Shown in pieces: positions 32,815-41,617 of a stretch of 52,046 nt of DNA (positions are counted from its first letter, which is position 1; each line of letters begins with the position of its first letter). Origin of the DNA: Pseudomonas sp. NBRC 111124 (GTDB lineage: Bacteria; Pseudomonadota; Gammaproteobacteria; Pseudomonadales; Pseudomonadaceae); assembly GCF_001320245.1 (NCBI RefSeq), contig NZ_BCBA01000061.1, positions 1-52,046 of the forward strand. Direction: 5' to 3'. The notes beneath the pieces are model-generated. The model was not told the origin of the DNA. It was given only the letters and a program-made list of their open reading frames with translations, and made no database searches. Both the position numbers and the translations under genes were made by a program.

Positions 32815-33699
32815 TTACTTCTTGGCTTCCCAGCCGGTCAGCTCGGCCAAGGCCTTGCCGATGTCAGCCAGGGAACGCACGGTCTTCACACCAGCGTCCT
32901 GCAGCGCGGCGAACTTCTCGTCCGCAGTGCCCTTGCCGCCGGAGATGATGGCGCCAGCATGGCCCATGCGCTTGCCCGCAGGTGCGGTAACACCAGCGAT
33001 GTAGGAAACCACTGGCTTGGTGACGTTGGCCTTGATGTAGGCTGCGGCTTCTTCTTCAGCCGAACCGCCGATCTCACCGATCATGACGATCGCTTCGGTC
33101 TTCGGGTCTTCCTGGAACAGCTTCAGGATGTCGATGAAGTTGGAGCCTGGGATCGGGTCGCCACCGATACCCACGCAGGTCGACTGGCCGAAGCCGGCGT
33201 CGGTGGTCTGCTTGACCGCTTCGTAGGTCAGGGTGCCGGAACGCGAAACGATACCAACCTTGCCTGGCAGGTGGATGTGGCCTGGCATGATGCCGATCTT
33301 GCACTCGCCCGGCGTGATGACGCCTGGGCAGTTAGGGCCGATCAGGGTCACGCCCAGCTCGTCGCACTTGACCTTGGCATCCAGCATGTCCAGGGTAGGA
33401 ATGCCTTCGGTGATGCAGACGATCAGCTTGATGCCGCCGAAGGCAGCTTCGAGGATCGAGTCCTTGCAGAAAGGAGCCGGAACGTAGATGACCGAAGCGT
33501 CAGCGCCGGTGGCTTCCACGGCTTCTTTCACAGTGTTGAACACTGGCAGGCCCAGGTGGGTGGTGCCACCCTTGCCTGGCGTAACGCCGCCGACCATCTT
33601 GGTGCCGTAGGCGATGGCTTGTTCAGAGTGGAAAGTACCCTGCGAGCCGGTGAAGCCCTGGCAGATGACTTTGGTATCTTTATTGATCAGGACGCTCAT
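32815..33699 (-). CDS. sucD: Succinyl-CoA synthetase alpha subunit
   Basis: A 294-residue subunit with the CoA-binding Rossmann domain (GFTGSQGTFHSEQAI near 16-30, GVTPGKGGTTHLG) and the phosphohistidine region RMGHAGAIISGGKGTADEK with H247. It works with SucC to convert succinyl-CoA to succinate with nucleotide triphosphate formation. Its ATG overlaps the sucC stop by one base (TAATG). Last gene of the sdh-suc run. Confidence 0.99.
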   Translation of the reverse strand: MSVLINKDTKVICQGFTGSQGTFHSEQAIAYGTKMVGGVTPGKGGTTHLGLPVFNTVKEAVEATGADASVIYVPAPFCKDSILEAAFGGIKLIVCITEGIPTLDMLDAKVKCDELGVTLIGPNCPGVITPGECKIGIMPGHIHLPGKVGIVSRSGTLTYEAVKQTTDAGFGQSTCVGIGGDPIPGSNFIDILKLFQEDPKTEAIVMIGEIGGSAEEEAAAYIKANVTKPVVSYIAGVTAPAGKRMGHAGAIISGGKGTADEKFAALQDAGVKTVRSLADIGKALAELTGWEAKK

Positions 33700-34865
33700 T
33701 ACTTGCCCTCCGCAGCTTTGACAACTTGTTGAGCAGCGTCGGTCAGGCTGGTGGCCGCAATGATGTTCAAACCGCTTTCTGCCAGTACTTTAGCGCCCAG
33801 TTCGGCGTTGTTGCCTTCGAGGCGAACGACAACCGGAACTTTCACGCCGACTTCTTTCACTGCACCGATGATGCCTTCGGCAATCATGTCGCAGCGAACG
33901 ATGCCGCCGAAGATGTTGACCAGAACGGCCGCAACATTGCTGTCGGACAGAATGATCTTGAACGCTTCGGTAACGCGCTCTTTGGTAGCGCCGCCGCCCA
34001 CGTCGAGGAAGTTGGCTGGCTTGCCGCCGTGCAGGTTGACGATGTCCATGGTACCCATGGCCAGGCCGGCACCGTTGACCATGCAGCCGATGTTGCCTTC
34101 GAGGGCAACGTAGTTCAGTTCGAACTTGGCAGCGTGGGCTTCACGGGCGTCGTCCTGCGACGGGTCGTGGAAGGTCTTCAGCTTAGGCTGACGGTACATG
34201 GCGTTGGCGTCGATGTTGATCTTGGCATCGAGGCAGTGCAGGTCGCCGTCGGCCTTGATCACCAGCGGGTTCACTTCCAGCAGGGCCAGATCGTGATCCT
34301 TGAACAGCTTGGCCAGGCCCACGAAGATCTTGGCGAACTGTTGAACTTGCTTGCCTTCCAGACCCAGCTGGAACGCCAGCTCACGACCCTGGAACGGCTG
34401 AGCGCCAACCAGTGGGTCGATGGTAGCCTTGAGGATCTTCTCAGGCGTGTCGTGTGCGACTTTCTCGATGTCCACGCCACCTTCGGTGGAAGCCATGAAC
34501 ACGATACGGCGGCTCGAACGATCCACTACAGCGCCCAGGTACAGCTCTTTGGCGATATCAGTGCAGGATTCGACCAGAATCTTGGAGACGGGTTGACCGT
34601 TGGCATCGGTCTGGTAGGTAACCAGATTCTTGCCCAACCACTGTGCAGCGAACGCCTTGGCGTCTTCCTTGCTGCGAACCAGCTTGACGCCGCCCGCTTT
34701 GCCGCGACCACCCGCGTGAACCTGGGCTTTTACAACCCACTCGTTCCCGCCGATCTTGTCGCAGGCTTCTGCTGCAGCTTCAGGGGTGTCGACTGCGAAA
34801 CCCTTGGAAACTGGCAGGCCGTATTCAGCGAACAGCTGCTTACCCTGATACTCGTGAAGATTCAT
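33699..34865 (-). CDS. sucC: Succinyl-CoA synthetase beta subunit
   Basis: A 388-residue subunit, the same length as E. coli SucC, beginning MNLHEYQGKQLFAEYGLPV. An ATP-grasp domain (about 5-240) contains VKAQVHAGGRGKAGGVKL; the C-terminal domain holds NIFGGIVRCDMIAEGI and the glycine-rich VNGAGLAMGTMDI. It supplies nucleotide specificity and pairs with SucD. I chose the ATG at 34865 from this length; the in-frame extension upstream lies in structured intergenic DNA. Confidence 0.98.
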   Translation of the reverse strand: MNLHEYQGKQLFAEYGLPVSKGFAVDTPEAAAEACDKIGGNEWVVKAQVHAGGRGKAGGVKLVRSKEDAKAFAAQWLGKNLVTYQTDANGQPVSKILVESCTDIAKELYLGAVVDRSSRRIVFMASTEGGVDIEKVAHDTPEKILKATIDPLVGAQPFQGRELAFQLGLEGKQVQQFAKIFVGLAKLFKDHDLALLEVNPLVIKADGDLHCLDAKINIDANAMYRQPKLKTFHDPSQDDAREAHAAKFELNYVALEGNIGCMVNGAGLAMGTMDIVNLHGGKPANFLDVGGGATKERVTEAFKIILSDSNVAAVLVNIFGGIVRCDMIAEGIIGAVKEVGVKVPVVVRLEGNNAELGAKVLAESGLNIIAATSLTDAAQQVVKAAEGK

Positions 34866-34984
34866 GCTTTTTACCGTCTTCGTTAGGTACTGCGCTTCGG
34901 CGCTGCGCCATTGCTGGCGCCGCACCACCTGTGACCATTGACCCCGGGTTTACCCGTGTAGTCCGGTCCGGCGGACGTTCCGCG

Positions 34985-35008
34985 GTGAGTCATGCGCGCA
35001 AGACTCAC
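34985..35008. repeat. Inverted repeat in the lpd-sucC gap
   Basis: gtgagtc (34985-34991) pairs with gactcac (35002-35008) across ten bases, within a 172-base intergenic stretch (34866-35037) that also has GC-rich partial palindromes around 34960-34985 and 35009-35025. No gene is present. The run of structures suggests an RNA processing, stabilising or attenuation region inside the suc operon. No T run follows, so it is not a standard terminator. Confidence 0.6.
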
Positions 35009-35037
35009 GACGGGCAGCCCGCCGTGGTTTCTTATAA

Positions 35038-36474
35038 TTAACGCTTCTTACGGTTGGCCACGTGAATGGCGCCGCCATTCACTGCCAGCGCTGCTTCATG
35101 CAACGCTTCGGACAGGGTTGGATGGCTGAAGACCATCATGCCCAGATCCTCGGCACTGGTGCCGAATTCCATTGCGATTGCGCCCTGCTGTACCAATTCG
35201 GCAGCCGATGGGCCAATCACGTGAACACCCAGGACGCGGTCGGTCTTGGCGTCGGCGATGACCTTGACGAAACCACCGGTATCGTTGGCTGCCATCGCAC
35301 GGCCGCTGGCCGCGAACGGGAAGGTGCCTACGTTAACCTCAACACCCTCGGCCTTCAAGGCTTGTTCGGTCTTGCCGACCCATGCGATTTCCGGGTGGGT
35401 GTAGATGACCGACGGGATCAGGTCGTAGTTCATCTGGGCCTTGTGGCCCTTGATGCGCTCGACGACCATGATGCCCTCTTCCGAGGCCTTGTGCGCCAGC
35501 ATCATGCCGCGTACCACGTCACCGATGGCGAATACGCCCGGAACGCTGGTAGCGCAGTAGTCATCGACGAAGATGTAGCCACGCTCGTCGATGGTCACGC
35601 CGCTGTCAGCAGCCAGCAGATCGGTGGTCACAGGGCGACGACCGACTGCAACGATCAGCTTGTCAAAGGTGATCTTCTGCTCGCCTTCGGCGTTGGTGTA
35701 GGTCACTTCGACTTCGTTGCCGTTGACTTTCGAGCCGGTGACGCGAGCGCCCAGCTTGATGTCCAGGCCTTGCTTGGTCAGGGTCTTCTGGGCTTCTTTC
35801 GACACGGCGGTGTCGGCAGCCATCAGGAACGTGTCCAGGGCTTCCAGGACGGTGACTTCAGCACCCAGGCGAGCCCATACCGAGCCCAGCTCCAGGCCGA
35901 TCACGCCAGCACCGATCACGCCCAGGCGCTTCGGTACGGTCTGGAATTCCAGGGCGCCAGTGGAGTCGACGATGACGTTCTGGTCGACCGGAGCCGGCGG
36001 AATGTCGATCGGACGCGAGCCGGAAGCGAGGATCACGTTCTCGGCTTCGATGACTTCGGTGGTGCCGTCAGCCTTGGTCACTTCGACTTTCTTGCCGGCC
36101 AGCAGTTTGCCGTGGCCCTGGATCGAGGTAACGCCGTTGGCCTTGAACAGGGTGGCAACGCCACCGGTCAGGTTCTTGACGATGCCGGCCTTGCGGCCAA
36201 CCATCGCGGCGACGTCCATCTTCACTTCACCCGTGGAGATACCGTGGACGTTGAAGCTCTCTTTGGCTTCCTTGTACTTCCAGGAGCTGTCCAGCAGCGC
36301 CTTGGACGGAATGCAGCCTACGTTCAGGCAGGTGCCGCCCAGGGCCAGTTTGCCCTCGGCGTCGGTGTACTTCTCGATACAGGCAGTCTTCAGACCAAGT
36401 TGTGCGGCCTTGATGGCAGCAACATAGCCGCCAGGACCTGCACCGATTACCACTACGTCGAATTTCTGGGTCAT
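35038..36474 (-). CDS. lpd: Dihydrolipoyl dehydrogenase (E3) of 2-oxoglutarate dehydrogenase
   Basis: A 478-residue FAD flavoprotein. FAD-binding IGAGPGGYVAAIKAAQLG begins at residue 10, the redox disulfide is C49/C54 in GGTCLNVGCIPSKALL, NAD binding is in VIGAGVIGLELGSVWARLG, and the C-terminal catalytic His-Glu region is in VFSHPTLSEALHEA. It reoxidises the lipoyl groups on SucB. Placement between sucB and sucC marks it as the operon-linked form called LPD-Glc in P. putida. Confidence 0.97.
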   Translation of the reverse strand: MTQKFDVVVIGAGPGGYVAAIKAAQLGLKTACIEKYTDAEGKLALGGTCLNVGCIPSKALLDSSWKYKEAKESFNVHGISTGEVKMDVAAMVGRKAGIVKNLTGGVATLFKANGVTSIQGHGKLLAGKKVEVTKADGTTEVIEAENVILASGSRPIDIPPAPVDQNVIVDSTGALEFQTVPKRLGVIGAGVIGLELGSVWARLGAEVTVLEALDTFLMAADTAVSKEAQKTLTKQGLDIKLGARVTGSKVNGNEVEVTYTNAEGEQKITFDKLIVAVGRRPVTTDLLAADSGVTIDERGYIFVDDYCATSVPGVFAIGDVVRGMMLAHKASEEGIMVVERIKGHKAQMNYDLIPSVIYTHPEIAWVGKTEQALKAEGVEVNVGTFPFAASGRAMAANDTGGFVKVIADAKTDRVLGVHVIGPSAAELVQQGAIAMEFGTSAEDLGMMVFSHPTLSEALHEAALAVNGGAIHVANRKKR

Positions 36475-36520
36475 AAAAGATTCCTTATCAGCTACAAGCT
36501 ACAGGCCGCGAACCGCGCGA

Positions 36521-36542
36521 CCTGGCTTCTCGCGAAGCCAGG
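36521..36542. repeat. Hairpin in the sucB-lpd gap
   Basis: cctggctt (36521-36528) pairs perfectly with aagccagg (36535-36542) around the loop ctcgcg. It occupies the 93-base gap between sucB and lpd. Possibly an mRNA stabilising or processing element. Confidence 0.6.
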
Positions 36543-36567
36543 GCCGGCACGGTACGCAGCCAGAGGG

Positions 36568-37782
36568 TTAGATGTCCAGCAGCAGGCGAGACGGATCTTC
36601 CAGCAGGTTCTTGATGGTGACCAGGAAGGTTACCGCTTCCTTGCCATCGATCAGGCGGTGATCGTAGGACAGTGCCAGGTACATCATCGGGCGGATAACC
36701 ACTTGGCCGTTGATGGCCATCGGGCGCTGGATGATGTTGTGCATGCCCAGGATGGCAGCCTGTGGCGGGTTGACGATCGGGGTCGACATCATCGAGCCGA
36801 AGGTACCGCCGTTGGTGATGGTGAAGGTACCACCGGTCATCTCTTCGATCGACAGCTTGCCGTCACGGGCCTTCTTGCCGAAGGTGGCGATGCCGTTCTC
36901 GATTTCAGCCAGGCTCATCGACTCGGCGTTACGCAGTACCGGTACCACCAGGCCACGGTCGCTGGAGACGGCAACGCCAACGTCGGCGAAGCCGTGGTAG
37001 ACGATGTCGTTGCCGTCGATCGAGGCGTTGACAGCCGGGAAGCGCTTCAGCGCTTCGGTGGCAGCCTTGACGAAGAACGACATGAAGCCCAGGCGTACGC
37101 CGTTGTGGGTCTTCTCGAACAGGTCCTTGTACTTCGAACGCAGGGCCATGACTTCGGTCATGTCGACTTCGTTGAAGGTGGTCAGCATGGCCATGTTCGA
37201 CTGGGCTTCGACCAGACGCTCGGCGATCTTGGCACGCAGACGGGTCATCGGCACGCGCTTCTCGGTGCGGTCGCCAGCGGCAACGACAACCGGGGCAGCA
37301 GCGGCAGCGGCAGGCTTGGCAGCAGGCGCCGGAGCCGACTTCTTGTTGGCGACGGCAGCGACGACGTCTTCCTTGGTGATGCGACCTCCTTTGCCAGTGC
37401 CAGCAACGGTCGCCAGGTCGATACCGCTCTCTTCAGCCAGCTTGCGCGCGGCAGGAGCGGCGATCGGGTCTTCTTCGCCAGCGTCGGCAGCAGCGGCAGC
37501 CGGAGCAGCAGCCGGGGCGGCAGCTGGAGCGGCGGCGGCAGCGCCACCTTCAACGATCGAACCCAGCACTTCGTCGGACAGGACGGTGTCGCCCTCGCCC
37601 TTGACGATGTCACCCAGCACGCCATCGGCAGTAGCCAGTACTTCCAGCACAACCTTGTCGGTCTCGATGTCGACGATCAGGTCGTCACGCTTGACGGCTT
37701 CGCCCGGCTTTTTGTGCCAGGTGGCAACGGTGCCATCGGCAACCGATTCCGGGAAGGTTGGGGCTTTGATCTCGATAGCCAT
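36568..37782 (-). CDS. sucB: Dihydrolipoyl succinyltransferase (E2)
   Basis: A 404-residue E2 with three parts. One lipoyl domain (1-75) has the lipoyl-lysine K43 in [11 protein letters not shown]. An Ala/Pro linker is followed by the peripheral-subunit-binding domain (about 107-145, [23 protein letters not shown]). After a second Ala/Pro linker, the catalytic domain ends with [13 protein letters not shown], carrying the active-site His and Asp. It transfers the succinyl group to CoA and forms the core of the 2-oxoglutarate dehydrogenase complex. Confidence 0.99.
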
Positions 37783-37824
37783 TATCAGTGTTTCCTTAAA
37801 TTCGGTTTCAGGTGCGCGAAGGCG

Positions 37825-40656
37825 TTAGACAGTGAAGGCGTCTTGCAGCAGTTTTTCCTGCTGTTCGGCGTGCTTCGATGCGTAACCACAGGCTGGCGCG
37901 GCGGAAGCGTCGCGGCCGGCGTATTCCAGGACCAGTGCCTTGTTGTGGCGGCCCAGGATACGGCGCATGTGGTGCTGACTGCTGTACCAGGCGCCCTGGT
38001 TCATCGGTTCTTCCTGGCACCAGACCGCATGCTTGAGGTTGGTGTATTGCGCCAGGATTTCGACCAGGTCGTCCTCAGGGAACGGATACAGCTGCTCCAG
38101 ACGCAGGATCGCGATGTCTTCGCGGCCTTCGGCACGGCGTTTTTCCAGCAGGTCGTAGTAGACCTTGCCGCTGCACAGCACCAGGCGTTCGACCTTGGCC
38201 GGATCGATGGCGTCGATTTCCGGGATCACGGTCTGGAACGAGCCTTCTGCCAGGTCTTCCAGGGTCGAGATGGCCAGCTTGTGGCGCAGCAGCGACTTCG
38301 GCGTCAGGACTACCAGCGGCTTGCGCAGCGGGCGAATGACCTGGCGACGCAGCAGGTGGTAGATCTGTGCCGGGGTAGTCGGTACGCAGACCTGGATGTT
38401 GTGCTCGGCGCACAGCTGCAGGTAACGCTCCAGACGCGCGGAGGAGTGCTCCGGGCCCTGCCCTTCATAACCGTGTGGCAGCAGCATGGTCAGACCGCAC
38501 AGACGGCCCCACTTGTGCTCACCGCTGGTAATGAACTGGTCGATCACTACCTGGGCACCGTTGGCGAAGTCGCCGAACTGGGCTTCCCAGATCACCAACG
38601 CGTTTGGCGTGGTGGTCGAGTAGCCGTATTCGAAGGCCAATACCGCTTCTTCCGAGAGGAAGGAGTCGTACAGGTCGAAACGCGGCTGGCCCGGGAACAG
38701 GTTCTTCAGCGGTACGTAGGTGCTGGCGTCTTTCTGGTTGTGCAGCACCGCGTGACGGTGCGAGAAGGTGCCACGGCCGATGTCCTGACCGGTCATGCGG
38801 ATCGGGTGACCTTCGAACTGCAGGGTGGCGTAAGCCATGGTCTCTGCATAACCCCAGTTGATCGGCAAGCCACCGGCCTGCATCTTCTGACGGTCTTCGT
38901 AGATCTTCGCGACCTGACGCTGGACGACAAAGCCTTCCGGTAGTTCCAGCAGCTTGGCCGACAGGTCCTGCAGGGTCTTGAGGTCGAAGCGGGTGTCGTG
39001 ACGCGCGGTCCAGGCATGGCCCAGGTATGGACGCCAGTCGACGAACAGCTCGCGGTTCGGCTCCTTGACCAGGCTCTTGACCACGTGCAGGCCGTTGTCC
39101 AGGGCGTTGCGGTACTCGTCGATCTTGGCCTGAGCACGCTCGGCATCGATACGACCGGCCTGGATCAGCGACTCGGCGTACAGCTCACGGGTAGTGCGCT
39201 GCTTGGTGATCTGCTGGTACATCAGCGGCTGGGTGCCGTTCGGCTCGTCGGCCTCGTTGTGGCCGCGACGACGGTAGCAGACCAGGTCGATGACCACGTC
39301 ACGCTTGAACTGCATGCGGTAGTCGACTGCCAGCTGGGTCACGAACAGCACGGCTTCCGGATCGTCACCGTTGACGTGCAGGATCGGCGCCTGAATCATC
39401 TTGGCAACGTCGGTGGCGTACTCGGTGGAGCGCGCGTCCAGCGGGTTGCTGATGGTGAAACCAACCTGGTTGTTGATCACGATGTGCACGGTACCGCCGG
39501 TCTTGAAACCGCGGGTCTGCGACATCTGGAAGGTTTCCATGACCACGCCCTGGCCGGCGAACGCAGCATCGCCGTGGATCGAGATCGGCAGAACCTTGTC
39601 ACCCACGGTGTCGTTACGACGGTCCTGACGGGCGCGCACCGAACCTTCCACCACTGGCGAGACGATTTCCAGGTGGGACGGGTTGAACGCCATGGCCAGG
39701 TGAACTTCACCACCCGGGGTCATCACGTTCGAGGAGAAGCCCTGGTGATACTTCACGTCACCGGAGCCCAGCTCGTTCATCTTCTTGCCTTCGAACTCGT
39801 CGAACAGCTCGCGCGGGTTCTTGCCGAAGGTGTTGACCAGCACGTTCAGACGGCCGCGGTGGGCCATGCCGATCACGACTTCCTTGGTACCATAGGAGCC
39901 GGAGCGCTGGATCATCTCGTCCAGCATCGGGATAAGGCTTTCGCCACCCTCGAGGCCGAAGCGCTTGGTGCCCGGGTACTTGGTGCCCAGGTATTTCTCG
40001 AGGCCTTCACCGGCAGTCACGCGCTCGAGCAGGTGCGTCTGCACGTCGACCGAGAATTCCGGACGGCCGCGCACGCTTTCCAGGCGCTGCTGGAACCAGC
40101 TGCGCTGCTCGGAATCGACGATATGGGTGAACTCGGCGCCAATGGTGCGACAATATGTCTTCTGGAGCGCCTCGAAGATCTCGCGTAGGCTCGCTTCCTC
40201 TTTGCCGATGAACAGGTCGCCGGCACGGAAGGTCGTATCAAGATCGGCATTGGTCAAGCCGTAGTGATTGATCGACAGGTCTACAGGCGCAGGTCGCTGC
40301 CACAACCCCAACGGGTCGAGCTTGGCAGCCTGATGGCCGCGCATACGATAGGCCTGGATCAGTCGCAGAACTTCAACCTGCTTCTTCTCGTGTTCTGTGC
40401 TCACGCTCCCGGCGGAAACCGGTTGGGCGCGGCGCTGGTTCTTTGCCAGCAGTACGAAATGGTCGCGGATCGTCGAGTGCGATACATCGGTAGCGGTGCT
40501 GCCGTCGGCTGGCAACTTCTGGAAGTAAGTGCGCCACTCTTCTGGCACAGCGTTAGGGTCGTGCAGGTAGAGCTCGTAGAGCTCTTCCACATATGCAGCG
40601 TTACCACCTGAAAGGTGGGCGCTATCCCACATGCGCTGCATCACGCTTTCTTGCAT
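37825..40656 (-). CDS. sucA: 2-Oxoglutarate dehydrogenase E1
   Basis: A 943-residue thiamine-diphosphate enzyme beginning MQESVMQRMWDSAHLSGGNA. The N-terminal E2-binding segment, the E1 core with EGGESLIPMLDEMIQ, GMAHRGRLNVLVN, the ThDP/Mg site HGDAAFAGQGVV and later INNQVGFT, and the transketolase-like C-terminal part with RGTFSHRHAVLHNQ are all in order. It decarboxylates 2-oxoglutarate and hands succinyl to SucB. Family-typical length and intact. Lies 245 bases downstream of sdhB on the same strand. Confidence 0.99.
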   Translation of the reverse strand: MQESVMQRMWDSAHLSGGNAAYVEELYELYLHDPNAVPEEWRTYFQKLPADGSTATDVSHSTIRDHFVLLAKNQRRAQPVSAGSVSTEHEKKQVEVLRLIQAYRMRGHQAAKLDPLGLWQRPAPVDLSINHYGLTNADLDTTFRAGDLFIGKEEASLREIFEALQKTYCRTIGAEFTHIVDSEQRSWFQQRLESVRGRPEFSVDVQTHLLERVTAGEGLEKYLGTKYPGTKRFGLEGGESLIPMLDEMIQRSGSYGTKEVVIGMAHRGRLNVLVNTFGKNPRELFDEFEGKKMNELGSGDVKYHQGFSSNVMTPGGEVHLAMAFNPSHLEIVSPVVEGSVRARQDRRNDTVGDKVLPISIHGDAAFAGQGVVMETFQMSQTRGFKTGGTVHIVINNQVGFTISNPLDARSTEYATDVAKMIQAPILHVNGDDPEAVLFVTQLAVDYRMQFKRDVVIDLVCYRRRGHNEADEPNGTQPLMYQQITKQRTTRELYAESLIQAGRIDAERAQAKIDEYRNALDNGLHVVKSLVKEPNRELFVDWRPYLGHAWTARHDTRFDLKTLQDLSAKLLELPEGFVVQRQVAKIYEDRQKMQAGGLPINWGYAETMAYATLQFEGHPIRMTGQDIGRGTFSHRHAVLHNQKDASTYVPLKNLFPGQPRFDLYDSFLSEEAVLAFEYGYSTTTPNALVIWEAQFGDFANGAQVVIDQFITSGEHKWGRLCGLTMLLPHGYEGQGPEHSSARLERYLQLCAEHNIQVCVPTTPAQIYHLLRRQVIRPLRKPLVVLTPKSLLRHKLAISTLEDLAEGSFQTVIPEIDAIDPAKVERLVLCSGKVYYDLLEKRRAEGREDIAILRLEQLYPFPEDDLVEILAQYTNLKHAVWCQEEPMNQGAWYSSQHHMRRILGRHNKALVLEYAGRDASAAPACGYASKHAEQQEKLLQDAFTV

Positions 40657-40901
40657 GCTTGGTCACCCTCGGTTAGGGGACTGATCGGCGAGAGCCACAG
40701 CAAACCTGGAAAAGTCCGAATAAAGCGACTGAACCACGCCACTTGGATCCTGCTGATTTTCCGGGTACCAGCCCGGAAAGCCCCTGCTGGTCTCATATCT
40801 TCATAGGTATCGAGCGCGGGCTTTGTGGGCCCTTGCCCAGGTTTACCTCAGTGCGGGCTCACCACCCGCACCTCGGTTTACTGCAGTTACAACGCTTTGT
40901 A
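40657..40901. other. sdhB-sucA intergenic region with two stem-loops
   Basis: No gene. tttccggg (40758-40765) pairs with cccggaaa (40772-40779) around taccag, and gtgcggg (40851-40857) pairs with cccgcac (40865-40871) around seven bases. Neither is followed by a T run on the transcribed (minus) strand. In E. coli sdh and suc genes are co-transcribed and the message is processed between them; these structures could serve that here or mark partial termination. No convincing sucA promoter was seen. Confidence 0.55.
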
Positions 40902-41606
40902 TCAGGTGCCGCTTTGCAGCAGCATGTTACGTACGTGACCGATTGCCTTGGTCGGGTTCAGACCCTTCGGGCAAACGTTGACGCAGTTCATGATCCCGCG
41001 GCAGCGGAATACGCTGAACGGGTCATCCAGGGACGCCAGGCGCTCCTGGGTCTTGGTGTCACGGCTGTCGGCCAGGAAGCGGTAGGCCTGCAGCAGAGCG
41101 GCCGGGCCCAGGAACTTGTCCGGGTTCCACCAGAACGACGGGCAGGAAGTCGAGCAGCAAGCGCACAGGATGCACTCGTACAGACCGTCCAGCTTGTCAC
41201 GCTCTTCCGGCGACTGCAGACGTTCGATGGCCGGAGCCGGCGTATCGTTCTGCAGGAATGGCTTCACCTTCTCGTACTGCTTGTAGAAGATGCTCATGTC
41301 GACGACCAGGTCACGAATGACCGGCAGGCCCGGCAGCGGACGCAGAATCAGCTTGTTGCCCTTGACCACGCCCGACAGCGGGGTGATGCAGGCCAGGCCG
41401 TTCTTGCCGTTCATGTTCATGCCATCGGAACCGCAAACGCCTTCACGGCACGAGCGACGGTACGAGAAACCCTCGTCCTTTTCCTTGATCAGCGCCAGCA
41501 CGTCCAGAACCATGAGGTCCTTGCCGCCGGTATCGACGTCGAACGACTCCATCTTTGGGGCCGAGTCGGTGTCGGGGTTGTAGCGATAAACTTCGACTTT
41601 CAACAT
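40902..41606 (-). CDS. sdhB: Succinate dehydrogenase iron-sulfur subunit
   Basis: A 234-residue protein beginning MLKVEVYRYNPDTDSAPK. Cys clusters for three centres are visible: the [2Fe-2S] site RSCREGVCGSDG ... NGLAC, then CILCACCSTSCPS, then CRGIMNCVNVCPKGLNP, giving [4Fe-4S] and [3Fe-4S]. It carries electrons from SdhA to the membrane quinone site. I chose the ATG at 41606, which matches the family, over a GTG three codons upstream. Confidence 0.98.
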   Translation of the reverse strand: MLKVEVYRYNPDTDSAPKMESFDVDTGGKDLMVLDVLALIKEKDEGFSYRRSCREGVCGSDGMNMNGKNGLACITPLSGVVKGNKLILRPLPGLPVIRDLVVDMSIFYKQYEKVKPFLQNDTPAPAIERLQSPEERDKLDGLYECILCACCSTSCPSFWWNPDKFLGPAALLQAYRFLADSRDTKTQERLASLDDPFSVFRCRGIMNCVNVCPKGLNPTKAIGHVRNMLLQSGT

Positions 41607-41617
41607 AGCAGCCACCC

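Noticed and set aside
35062..38943. A 1293-codon open frame on the plus strand opposite lpd, sucB and sucA
   Set aside because: It crosses three well-identified genes and two intergenic gaps, shows no family signature or ribosome site, and is explained by GC-rich codon bias leaving few stop codons on the antisense strand.
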